Origin: Chara braunii
Taxonomy: Eukaryota > Streptophyta > Charophyceae > Charales > Characeae
Length of the DNA stretch: 42,772 nucleotides
Assembly: GCA_003427395.1 (NCBI GenBank)
Contig: BFEA01000226.1
Location: forward strand, 1,061,005 to 1,103,776
Reading direction: 5' to 3'
Part shown: in pieces, positions 1 through 9,836 of the stretch
How positions within the stretch are numbered: position 1 is the stretch's first letter
How the letters are laid out: every line of letters begins with the position of its first letter
Notes under the pieces: generated by a model
Told to the model about the DNA's origin: nothing
The model's input: only the letters and a program-made list of their open reading frames with translations
Databases searched by the model: none
Program-made: the position numbers and the translations under genes

Positions 1-264
1 CGTTTGCCTAAGACATTTAACTGAGGCTGGAGATGAGGTCCTCTTGACTGATCTGGTCGCCTTGCTCGTTTGCCTAAGACATTGAACTGGGGCTGGAGAT
101 GAGGTCCCTTTGACTGATCCGGTCGCCTTGCTCGTTTGCCTAAAACATTGAACTTGGGCTGGAGATGAGGTCCTCCTGACTGATTCGGTCGCCTTGCTCG
201 TTTGCCTAAAACATTGAACTGGGACTGGACATGAGGTCCTTTTGACTGATTCGGTCGCCTTGCT
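1..264. repeat. 66-bp tandem repeat, four units, running off the left edge
   Basis: Four head-to-tail units of exactly 66 bp begin at 1, 67, 133 and 199 with CGTTTGCCTAA and end with GGTCGCCTTGCT. They differ by a few substitutions and no indels. On the minus strand the array is open in one frame, giving four 22-residue repeats that each start SKAT and end CxRQT, with a TGA two codons before the first repeat and no Met. The plus strand is interrupted by stops. The array is cut by the window edge, so its real length is unknown. Confidence 0.95.
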
Positions 265-439
265 AAGTCAGTCAGAAGCTTGTTAACAAAGGTCTGACTC
301 TTCTCCTCGTGAGAATAGTCTAGACTAGTGTGTTAAGGATTGCACGGGGTTTGACTGAGAACAACTTGGAGAGTTAAAACTGAACTAAATAAGATACATG
401 ACTCATATTTTTTATGAATTAGGACAAACAGAAGATGAA

Positions 440-1417
440 AATGTTGGATGAACGAACCATTGTTTTTGAATTGGTTGAATGAGTTGTTGATATGACATGC
501 TTGCTAGCAATGCCTTATCTTTTGTTCAGTCTATGTCTATTTGTTTTGCTTAGTAGGGTAGTCTGTTAGTGTTCGCCACGTGCTGGAGTTGTAGGAGTTA
601 GTTCAATTCCTGCATTTTTTAAGTTAAGTTTATTTTTGGGATCATTTATTTTACTTGGCACTGTATAAATTTTGGGAAACTACTTTTCCTACAGGAAGCG
701 CTGCCAAAATTTATACAACACCAAGGAGGTAACCAAATTTTGATTTTCAAAGTTGTCGGAGTTTATATCTGTCTTAGTTAAAATCTGATAAGCCTACCTT
801 TCTAGGGGAAGTGCTGCTCAAATTTTTACTAAATCAGGGAGTTTGAAAAAAATTGATTTTGTGAACTTAGGTTTATTTTCAGTTTCATATTTAACTTTGT
901 ATAAATTTTGAAAAAACATTTTCCCTACGGAAAGCGCTGCCGAAATTTTCTTAGTTTTGAAGAGTAAGATTATATTTTGGGAGGAAAAGTCTTGGCGACC
1001 CAACCTTTATAGGGGAGATGCTGCCAAAATGTTCCTTATTCTATGAGGTCCATGAGAGAAATCAATTTAAGATTCTGTCTTTTGAGATTTTGAGTGAGAT
1101 GTGATATGGTGATTTATTCTTTGTACACTTAAAGTTCAAGTATTTGGTATTTGACCTATATTGTGTAATAGGTCATTCTTGGTCATTTTGATTCAAGATC
1201 TGATTAGCTCAGCTCGATTATACGAGGGTTGTCTTTTATTATCTTTTGATGTGGAGGTAAGTTGTACCTCGCCTGACCCTATCCTGTCGTAGGGGTTCGT
1301 CAGAGGTATGGCTGACGCACTCGGTCGCAGCGGCAACGCTCTACGGCTAAAGTCCTGTCGAATCCTGCATGACGTGGCCGAGAATGTCCCTCTCTTGCGG
1401 GGATCGTGCGCATGACA
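440..1417 (+). mobile_element. LTR D: truncated, internally deleted LTR of the same family, opposite orientation
   Basis: Read on the plus strand this matches the reverse complement of LTR A. Positions about 560-1110 match the block around 4560-5240 of LTR A (Ser-free spacer text such as AATTCCTGCATTTT and several AAGCGCTGCC modules). Positions 1250-1417 match 2030-2230 of LTR A and end in ATGACA, the family's terminal CA. The roughly 2.3 kb that separates these blocks in LTR A is missing, including the hairpin cluster and the triple hairpin. No tRNA-Asp primer site follows at 1418, so this is not an intact 5' LTR. The left end is uncertain and could lie anywhere from 265 to 480. Confidence 0.75.
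662..717 (+). repeat. Nested perfect hairpin in LTR D
   Basis: Outer arms TGTATAAATTTTGG (662-675) and CCAAAATTTATACA (704-717) are a perfect 14-bp inverted repeat. Inside is a second stem, TTCCT/AGGAA, with a 2-base loop, followed by the conserved motif GCGCTGCC. This is the best preserved example of the GGCAGCRCYTCC module described for LTRs A-C. Confidence 0.85.
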
Positions 1418-2025
1418 GGGTTGACTAAAAGGGGTTCATGTGTGAACTCGATGAATCGAGGTGCATCTACTGGAAGAAGTTGTAGGAACAATGCTAAGAA
1501 CTCCGACTGGCAAGCCAAATCTTTATTTCGCTTCCGGGAGATAATGTGAAAGTGCTGAGATAATTTTTTCACATCAATGAACACCAGTGCCAATCACCGC
1601 CAGAAAAGGACCGAATAAATAAACATGAGTTATGAAAAGCAAGGAACCAATGCCATAAGGATGGTTTTCACCCCTCCGACCCACAAAACAAGCACCACCA
1701 ACCAGCGCAGCCTCCGCCTTCCCACCCTATCCACTGAGCCCCCATCCCCCTTTCCCCCCCACATGCTCACTCTCTTAGTACCACCCTTGCAAACACCTCC
1801 TCAAACCCCCTCAAACCCCCGTTGATCCCCTCTTCTACCTCTCCCGATTACTTTACACAAAGGTTGAAGTGTGATCGAATCAGCAATACACACGACGGTC
1901 AGGCATCAACGAACCAGAAGAATCAAGCCAGAAGGGAGACCAGGCGCATTCGGCGACGCAATCAGGGTTCAAACAATGCATACATTGACACACATGCGTC
2001 TTAGTACTGTGGACCTAAAAGTCCA
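1418..2025. other. Spacer between LTR D and the full element; no gene seen
   Basis: This is low-complexity C-rich sequence (about 1660-1830) followed by unremarkable sequence. Short open frames exist on the plus strand, but none has recognisable motifs or composition that would support a gene. Confidence 0.5.
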
Positions 2026-2029
2026 ACGA
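2026..2029. repeat. Target-site duplication (left), ACGA
   Basis: ACGA immediately precedes the TGTCG end of LTR A. The same four bases follow the CGACA end of LTR B at 24511-24514. A 4-bp duplication is independently supported by the empty-site reconstruction of solo LTR C. Confidence 0.85.
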
Positions 2030-2639
2030 TGTCGAGCGCATCGGCCCGACACCACTCAGAGGTAGCGCGAGACCCTCTCGGCCGCGTCACGCAGGAGTCA
2101 GAGTACACATCCCCGTCGTGGTATATACACGGAGCTTCCATAAGCCGCTCCGGCCGGGTGCGCCAGCCATACCTCCCGCGAGCCCCTACGACAAGATAGG
2201 GCCTACGCGAGGCACAACTTACCTCCGCCTTGCGGGAGCTGTCACCTCCTTTCGGTGGGCGTATCCCCGTCGAGCTACCAGTCCACAGTACGAAAGCTAC
2301 TCGGTTGCAATCGCAGAGGTGGACCAACCGAGGGCGTTTCTCGTTCGCCGTAGCATAGGGGGTACGCGCGGTAATACGCTTATCAGACCCGCACGCGAAC
2401 CGACATCTTGGGGGGGTTGAAGCCCCAGGCGCGGCTTGAGGCCGGTCGACTAGGACGCATCCCACACACCACGTGCACACTACTCTAACAGACGCAAAAC
2501 AGTGACACACACACATAGACACAAAACGACACAACACAAACTACGCGACAACGCTCCTAGCCCCTTGGTAACCATCCCATAACTCTTCAATGCGGAAATC
2601 GGGTAGGCGTCGCGCGCGAGACTCGATATAAAACCACGC

Positions 2640-2950
2640 GGACGTAGGGCTACTCACATCGACTCGTAATGCAACCGTACGCAAGCGGTCGCAACGATGG
2701 CGTACTATGTAGTACCCATACTCACGTGGACCTTGTTAATCCCGAGGGTCGTGTTCGACACTCAAGTGTCGGCTGACACTCGCCTGGAGGGTTAATCTCT
2801 CGACGCCGGACAACTGCCATGTGCGGTTGGAGACCACACCCTCTTTTGCACCATGTCCAGAGGGGTTGGATAGACAACTTTAAGCTGTCGTGGCGGTCAA
2901 ACATCAATGGGTTTGACTTTGACGGCCGTCACGGACTATAATGTCCAACC
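2640..2950. repeat. Hairpin cluster, unit 1, LTR A
   Basis: Successive inverted repeats occur at CGACACT-CA-AGTGTCG (2756-2771), CAACTGC-CATGT-GCGGTTG (2811-2829), ACCCTCT...AGAGGGGT (about 2837-2866), GACAACTT-T-AAGCTGTC (2873-2889) and GTCAAAC-8-GTTTGAC (2896-2917). An outer pairing GTGGCGG/CCGTCAC surrounds the last one. In LTR B two of these become perfect (CAACCGC/GCGGTTG and GACAGCTT/AAGCTGTC). The block recurs in LTR C at about 26150-26520. Confidence 0.8.
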
Positions 2951-3229
2951 ATGAAAGCTCAAAACAGAAAAACTCACTCCGATTCTCATTAGTTTAGTGG
3001 CCTCCTAGAATGGAAGGGGTAGACAGGCCCAAACAACGCGCGCACGGAGGAGGCCCGGTATCCTATCCATAAGCTACCCGATGTTCGGGATAGTGAGGCC
3101 CGTACACGGACTCCCATAGGCTAACAGGGACTAGTCCTTCGCCCACGTGACGCTTCGCGATGCCAAAACCCCGAGTCTATTGACCGTGTCGCGCTCGTGG
3201 TCTCGCTGCCTGGCCCATAACTTCTTAGT

Positions 3230-3600
3230 GCGAGAATCGGCGAGTGTTGGGCGTGCGGACTTAATATAAGATCGCTCGAACGTAGGGTCCACGCATACCA
3301 ATTCCCTATGCAGCTCTACGCGAGTAACTGTGATGACGGCGCATTATGTAATGCCCATACCCAAATGGGCTATTCTGAGCCATGAGGTTGCTTCCGATGC
3401 TCAGGCATCGGCTGAAGTGCGCACTACGGGGGGGTAACCCTTTAGCGGGCGCAAAACCGGCCTGAGGGCTTTACCACCTTCTGCACCCTGAGGTGTCCCA
3501 AAGGGTGTGGGGTAAGACGGTCCCTAGGGCAGGAAGGGGTTTGGAGCGGTGGTGAGTTGTCTGGCGCATCACCAGTGACACGCTGACCCTTCCGCCCGGA
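3230..3600. repeat. Hairpin cluster, unit 2 (diverged duplicate of unit 1), LTR A
   Basis: The order of blocks parallels unit 1 about 640 bp earlier: a GYAGGGTCYACKCAT-like stretch, TATGTAATGCCCATAC, a hairpin followed by GGCTGA, and a CACCCT...AGGGTG stem. The main hairpin CGATGCT-CA-GGCATCG (3395-3410) differs from its unit 1 partner at paired positions. Confidence 0.7.
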
Positions 3601-3763
3601 ACTTTATCGTTCCAAAAAAATAAATCCCAACAAGGAAAATATCTTCAACTTTTATTGGAAGTGAACCTTTTCAGAGCTAGTGCTGGGACCTGGGTCGTCC
3701 TGGGTGAGGATCATCGTATTCTAGGCTCAGGGCTAACGTCTGATCATGATTTCTTCAGAAGCG

Positions 3764-3775
3764 TATATATAAATA
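3764..3775. promoter_or_regulatory. TATA-like site in LTR A
   Basis: TATATATAAATA followed by GAGGGG is kept in LTR B but not clearly in LTR C. Read on the plus strand it resembles a canonical TATA box. Read on the minus strand (the element's sense) it is still an AT-rich TATA-type site, and would place the start of R near 3730. The sequence alone does not decide the direction. Confidence 0.4.
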
Positions 3776-4272
3776 GAGGGGTCATTCCCTCCCTTCTATT
3801 CCTGGCAACCCTGGATTAGGTCCTTAGCACGCGGACCCTTCAGGCCACACAAGTACCCTACATAGGTACGCATACATACACATATAAATACATATATACA
3901 CATATGGGAATAAACGTGTGACGATCAAATCTCACAATCATAGCGGGCCTCCTCATGTACATATATAAGATCGCGGGGCAGTCCAATTCAATAATCCAAG
4001 TCACAGAACATACCTGCAATCACGTCAAAGGGTCAAGCACAAGTCCATACACTACACGGAGTCAACGCCAACCAATCTCTATGCTCATACCCTTTGCCTC
4101 AGCCATGCAAGCCCCAACCTCCAGCCAACCAACCTTAAGTAAATACTCAGTACCTTTGTTAAATGACCATTCAATAAAAGTTCGGGTGAAAACTTAACAA
4201 AACAGAGAGGATACCCAGGGCTGAAGCCTCTTTAGGTTGAGTAAGGAGAGTGGGTTGAGGTCGAGTCGTAAA

Positions 4273-4332
4273 CCGACGAATCGGCAACCGACCTGTTATC
4301 GGTGATAACAGAAGGTGATCCTTGTGGGATCA
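4273..4332. repeat. Triple-hairpin block, LTR A
   Basis: Three adjacent stems occur: CCGA-CGAA-TCGG (4273-4284), CTGTTATC-GGT-GATAACAG (4293-4311, perfect 8 bp) and TGATCC-5-GGATCA (4316-4332). The block is kept in LTR B and is present twice in LTR C, where the loop of the middle hairpin is ACT or AGT and the stem is unchanged. Confidence 0.85.
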
Positions 4333-4569
4333 GAGCTGAATCTAGCCCTAAGTCCTGAATCAATCGATCAAGGAGACCTATAACACAAGACAAACCAATC
4401 TCAAGCTAAGTCTATGAACTCAGGATAATTTCCATATCACGATCTTACCCAAATCACTGCACTTAACTAAGTCTAAGCTTTATCTCTGGCCAGCGCCCAA
4501 GCAAAGGTAGCCTATGACATAGTCTCTCCTACGTACGTCGCCACCTGTTGAAATACAAGCTAACTCTTC

Positions 4570-5120
4570 TAATTTAGGAAAATTTCGACAACGTTTCCCG
4601 TAGGAAAAGTGACACCGCAGAAAATATACTAGTCCAAAAAGTCAAAATTTTGGATTCCAAAAAGTCAAAATTTGTCTAACTTCCTGACTTAGCAAAACTT
4701 TGGGCAGCACTTCCTTTAGAGAGGAAGGCTTCCCAGAGTTATACTAAGCCAGAATTGAACTTAGACATAAAATCTAAGTTCTGTCAAGACAGAATCTCAA
4801 CCAACTCCTTAGATTCGTAGAAATTTCGGCATCGCTTCCCGAAGAGAAATTGCTAGTCCAAGACTTATACAAGACCAAGTTTGAAATCTGAAAATGACTT
4901 TGATCCTTCAGGGCCCAATTTTGGCTAACTCCCTGAATCAGTAAAAATTTGGGCAGCACCTCCTTTAGGAAAGGAGGCCCCCCAGATTCTTACTAAGTCA
5001 ACACGAGTCATCAAGGCCGGATCCTGAAGAAGTCAAAGTCTTGACTAACTCCTTGATTTTGTAGAAATTTCGGCAGCGCTTCCCGTAGAGAAAGTAACTT
5101 ATTAAGATTTATACAAGACC
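4570..5120. repeat. Array of five GGCAGCRCYTCC modules, about 120-bp period, LTR A
   Basis: Modules near 4577, 4697, 4812, 4940 and 5063 alternate between a TTTCGGCAGCGCTTCC type and a TTTGGGCAGCACTTCC type, so the array is also a roughly 240-bp dimer repeat. Each has an inner stem, for example CTTCCT/AGGAAG at 4710-4727 and CCTCCTTT-AGG-AAAGGAGG at 4959-4977. Each also has an outer, imperfect stem, such as AACTTTGGG/CCCAGAGTT. Matching arrays lie at 18010-18560 (B) and 27760-28320 (C). Confidence 0.85.
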
Positions 5121-5407
5121 AAGCGTGAAATAAACGATCCCAGAAAATGCAGATATCGACCTAAGTAAAAAAAGCGAGCCCAGAAAATGCAGGAATTAAC
5201 TCTCACTCCTATGGCTTTAGCATGTGGCGAGCAACTACAGCAACTACCTATCAAATCCAAACTCAGACCAAGAAGTGGCATCATTCGGTCACATGCAGGC
5301 CAAACTATAGACATGCACACTCTCACTATTCCCAAGTTACCTTAGCAAACAATAGTTCGTAGTTCTTCAATGATTTGTCCCTTATACCCAGCTTACATAG
5401 GCCATAA

Positions 5408-6050
5408 GGCTAGACCACCCAAACTTATGGAACATGTCTAGCCCAACCAAGAAGTATATACAAACACAGGGCACAACAACTTTTCTCTTCCTTGGGCATA
5501 TGACTAGGCCATCCTAGTCGCCTTGAACCATGTCTGCCCTTAGTCTTTTGAGGTAGCCTATAGCTGAGCCGATCATCTTCAGCTCAAGACTCAACCTTCC
5601 CCTTCGTACCATAAGTTTATTCTTAGATAAGTACTCCCTTTAGTTGGTGATACGCTATAGTCAGGCCACCCACCCCTGCCTGACTAGCCTGTTTATAGAT
5701 AGTATAATAGTAAAGTATACCAAGTTATAGCCTTCTGGTTCCAGCATGTGCGAGGCGTTGGACCAAGACCACCCAAACTTATGGAACATGTCTTGGTCCT
5801 CGGCCTGATTTGTTCTCCCCCAAAGCCAAGGCAAAAAGAAATCGACAGAAACCCAAAGTAAACAAGGCCGCCAGACTACCCAAACTTATGGATTTGACCG
5901 GTGCCCGAAAACGCAATCACATTCAGCCCTCACAAGTCAGAGCAACCAGACCACCCAAACTTATGGATTTGTTTGGTTCTCCATGCAATCCAAAAGTAAA
6001 CAAAGCACTGAGCCTTCCCAAACTTATGGAACTGACCCACCCTTTGGTTG
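5408..6050. repeat. Scattered core-and-arms modules (CAAACTTATGG core), LTR A
   Basis: The core CACCCAAACTTATGGAACAT or a close variant occurs near 5416, 5770, 5878, 5949 and 6012, with a core-deleted copy at 5658-5686. Flanking arms differ between copies but are mutually complementary: GGCTAGAC/GTCTAGCC (5408-5415, 5436-5443), TAGTCAGGC/GCCTGACTA (5658-5666, 5678-5686), GGACCAAGAC/GTCTTGGTCC (5760-5769, 5790-5799), and AACCAGAC/GTTTGGTT with one G-T pair (about 5941-5976). The copies near 5878 and 6012 have only weak arms. Confidence 0.85.
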
Positions 6051-6299
6051 ACCCAGTCAAACTCATGCAAAACTGCCTTTCTCCCACCCGTCCCCTAGAT
6101 GCAATCTTACAATCTACTTTCAATCAACCAAAGAAGTTGAAACTTAACTTTATACATGCTTTCCTTTACTTTGTTTGGTTATGTCCTGAATAGAAAACAA
6201 AAATCATAGGNANAGGCATGCCTACATCAGTCAAGCTATAGGGGATAAGCAAACATGGGTGTNGTNGGGTATANANGATTAGAGATGGATTACCTGATG

Positions 6300-6430
6300 G
6301 TTCCCNGCCTTCNGAACCTNGCCTAGGTTCCGNCAGAGCTCCCNCAATCGGTGGGATGACTCCCCACAGAGTCTTGATGCGGTCCTACGGGTTGCNATCC
6401 CGCCTGCCGCCTTCCTCTCGTAACCAATAG
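6300..6430. other. Strongly conserved block of unknown role, LTR A
   Basis: This block, containing CAATCGGTGGG, GACTC-6-GAGTC and GATGCGGTCCTACGGGTTGC, is nearly unchanged in LTR C (29610-29720), although most of the two LTRs can be aligned only loosely. It contains several N bases in LTR A that are resolved in LTR B (19810-19930). Confidence 0.6.
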
Positions 6431-6724
6431 ACTAAACTNAGCGTGAGAAGNGCAGAAAGAGGTAGGTTTGAGACTCTCAGATCCAAGAAGGGTGCACTCC
6501 GACTCGCAAGAGAGGGCCTTGTTATCTTCAGTCGCCTGAGGGCCCCGCAATGGTAGCCAACTGACAGCTTGGTCAACGCAGTCACCCTGTCGAAGTAACC
6601 CCCCTCCTGACGATCTCCTGCTTGTAGCCCTAACTCGCTACTCGTCCAGCCTGACCACCCCTTCAAAGCTCCACATCTCTCCTCAGCCTAATCGCAGCTA
6701 CGCAACCGCCGATAATAGCCCTTT

Positions 6725-6965
6725 GGGAGGCAGCAGTAGTACTCAACGGCGGCCAACAGTAATGGCAGCAATCACCAACAGCCTACAACAGCGGCGGCCA
6801 GCAGCAAGGCCACAGTCAACAACAACGGCTCGTCCCATCATGCAACAATAGTCTGCCATAACATACAACAGCAGATCGTGCGGGGTGCAGCAACCCTTAG
6901 ATGCGGCAACAGTACCCAGCGGCGGCCAGCGGCAATAGCAGCAGCCACCAACAACCGCAACCACC
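6725..6965. repeat. CAR/CAN-rich low-complexity tract, LTR A
   Basis: Irregular repeats of CAGCAG, CAACAG and GGCGGCCAGCAGC. The tract is also in LTR B (about 20235-20480). Open frames over it are explained by the biased composition. Confidence 0.6.
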
Positions 6966-7970
6966 CGCCTCCTTCAGACGCTATACTGACCCCACCGTAA
7001 GAAAGAACAGGGAGAGCGTACAACAATGGTGTACAACAATGCCAACTACAACAGCTTCGGCCCGTATATAGCACAGGTTTTAGCAACTAATCGATGGCAC
7101 CAGCCGCTGGCAATGGTTTCAACAGTAGCAACCCCTCCGTCATACTCTCAGTATGAGCTAAGCTTTACAACGCTCAGTGCATTAGGGCCGCATGTACAGT
7201 GACGCACTGTAGCAAGACACTCTGACACTAACCAGAACAGCAGCACGCCTCGAAAGGCCAAAGTCAAATAGATCACTTCCTCCATTGAATGGCGCGACTG
7301 AATGCCCGATAGTGTACAACGCGGAACGAATGGTGAAGCAGCGTACTGTAATTAGTGTCATTACACCTACGGTAGTACTACCACGAGAGCGCTATTACCC
7401 AGCAACCATTCCTTGAGAAGGACATCACCCAACCTGCTACCGTAGCAGTGGCTTACGAAATCAGTAGCACGGGGTTTCAGAAGGAATGGCAGCAACTGCT
7501 TGCAGCCTGAGTAACACAACGTACCGCGTGTGTATGACGTTTGCGTCCCGCGAAAACCCAATGGCATACTAACAAGTCTGCGTCAAGGCACAACAGGTGC
7601 ACAACACACAGACATGGCACACACCGCCAGTGCCCTGTCCAGGCACAGCAGCGACCTGTTAGTCGCAGTAAAACAACACTGTGGTGGAGCGGGAACCCCC
7701 CCCGAGTGTGCTGGTCCTTCCTACCAGTGGCTTACGTGACCAGTGTACGTTGGTTGTCGCCCATGCCTCAGTCATTTCGACCGGAGGCCCCATTACTAAC
7801 TTAAACTTGTATTGAGCGTCGCACTGGCTTGCAATCCTAACCTCAACGCCGCTGTCATGCCCAGTACTGTGCCCCCTGGTGTCGGTCGCCGACAAGCTCG
7901 GATAAAGTAAGCATGCCCCCCCCCCCCCCTATTTCCCTTAGTCTTTGCAAAAAAAACGCAGGGGTGGGCA

Positions 7971-7973
<3 letters not shown>

Positions 7974-8049
<76 letters not shown>
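7974..8049. repeat. (TA)n microsatellite in LTR A
   Basis: An uninterrupted TA dinucleotide run of about 76 bp, just after a poly-C run (7915-7929). The corresponding position in LTR B falls inside the assembly gap. Confidence 0.97.
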
Positions 8050-8051
<2 letters not shown>

Positions 8052-8608
8052 CAAGGATCCGCAATGTGGTGAAAATGACCGAATGGCTGATGCAGTGCAA
8101 GTGGAATCTCAACAAGCAATGTGCATTCCGATACATACAAAATGGTGTTTTATGGCGCAGGGAAGACTTTAGAAATTGGACACAAGTCCTGCCTGACCGA
8201 GACTGACCTCTATCACGTAGTGCAAGATAGCGTAGCAGGCCGCTAGCATATCAATGACTAGCCCAATCAATGTTGCAACGCAGACTAAACATACATCATT
8301 CTCATCCCAAGCTGTGAGTAGACCTGGCGCTATACACAGGGAGAAGGCGCCAGACCCTGATCATGCACAGACGACGAGGAGGGGTTCAGACGAAGAAGAG
8401 GGGGAAGACGGGACTGTCGTCAACACCAAGACTTCGGTACAAGTCCCAGATAGTCCCTCGTCAAATGTCTGAAGCACAGTGTCGAGTCTGGATCCAAATG
8501 TCACCAACCCCTCTCTCTCGTAGTCTGCTGATTTGGTGAAGTCAGGTAGCGAGGGGGTAAGGGAGAGATGGTGGACTGAGAAGGGGGAGAAAAAAAACTC
8601 CCTCCCAC

Positions 8609-8609
8609 T

Positions 8610-8641
<32 letters not shown>

Positions 8642-8642
8642 C
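8609..8642. repeat. (CT)n(GT)n microsatellite in LTR A
   Basis: A CT run passes directly into a GT run. In LTR B the equivalent CT run is much longer (at least 85 bp at 22296-22380) and borders the gap. Confidence 0.95.
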
Positions 8643-9836
8643 ACACGTTGCTGCCTTTGGTTCGACGAGCAACAGTCGGAGTGAATCAAGCCATAGGTTA
8701 TGCTACTTACTACTTGCAAAAGACAAAAACGAAACCAAAAAAAGTGGACGAATTTTCAATCAGAACATGGAAAAATACATTGCCATGTTCGAAATTCGTT
8801 TTCTGCCTGGGCGCAGCCTCTATTGCTCGTGCCGATCAATCTGTTAGTTTATCACAAAAACTAACACTCCCATCACGCTCGCCTTGCCCCAAAACCCCAG
8901 AATAGCATCTTAGACCGCTAGGAACGGCCAAGAAACGACCGACTTACTCCACTTTCATTTCCTCAACTTCTCTTCTCCGGCATAGTCCGCGAACCATTTT
9001 TTCTCCTACCTCTCTATCTACTAACTTCCTCCTGATTCCGACTTCGGAATTGGGGTCGCCAAGGCCGGAAACCCCCGATTCGAGTCCTAGCTTGCTCCAC
9101 TTCGCTGGGAATCAAGCGAGTTACACCTATTTTATCTCGTGCATACTCGCTTTCGCCATACCCGACTCTCCCCCGACGCTGTGTTCTTTCCCTTTTGCGT
9201 GCGCACCTGGCGCAAAAGGCTGTCCAAGTTCATTCCTCCATCCTACCTTAGCGCATGTCGATCCTTATCTGCGCCTGTCCCCCGTTTTCCTTCCCTCGGT
9301 CCGCCGAAACCACAGCGCAGTGGTTTCCACGTGAACCCGGCAAGACCCACGTCCAAGTTCACTTCCTATAGCTGCTTTCTCCCAACCTTTCTCTGCTCGC
9401 TCCTCCTTACCTCTTCGGGTGCACCCGACGCCAAAATGCGTCCGGGTTCCTTCACCTCTCTATTGCTGCCACAACGGCCAGCCCGGTCTCTCCCTTCCGC
9501 TCGTCACTCCATTGCCCTGCCTCGCTCAACCCATAGTGNTGTACCGCCGGTCTCCACTGCTGCCCGTCTCCCTCTTCGCTCGAACACACCTGATGCGGTG
9601 CTCAGGCCAGGTTGACCCCCATGCTACCAGCATGTTCCCTCAGCGTCCGTCCTCCACAGTGCTCCGCTTCCCCTTCACTCCCACTGCGCCCTCTCATTCA
9701 CCATCTTCTCCTCACCTCCCTTCGTTTGCCTTGTTTCGTGCCCCCCGACACTCTCAGTGTAGTACTAACACTCGGCTCACTCAAGCATCGTCGTTGGCCT
9801 GCATTCTGCACACAACAGCAGGGGACGGACAAAGCC

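Noticed and set aside
1-264. CRISPR-like array (66-bp repeats)
   Set aside because: Units are contiguous tandem copies without variable spacers, and the context is eukaryotic.
1418-1440. Primer-binding site after LTR D
   Set aside because: The sequence GGGTTGACTAAAAGG has no TGGCG start and does not resemble the tRNA-Asp site found at LTR B.
5810-6193. 127-codon plus-strand frame with three PKLMD/E repeats, equal in length in LTR B (19318-19701)
   Set aside because: The PKLM repeats are simply the CCCAAACTTATGG core modules read in one frame. Modules outside the frame are equally conserved and LTR C has no such frame. Shared length reflects LTR identity, not selection.
7796-8172. Frames with long Ile-Tyr repeats
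   Set aside because: Translation of the (TA)n microsatellite; the same applies at 41165-41515.
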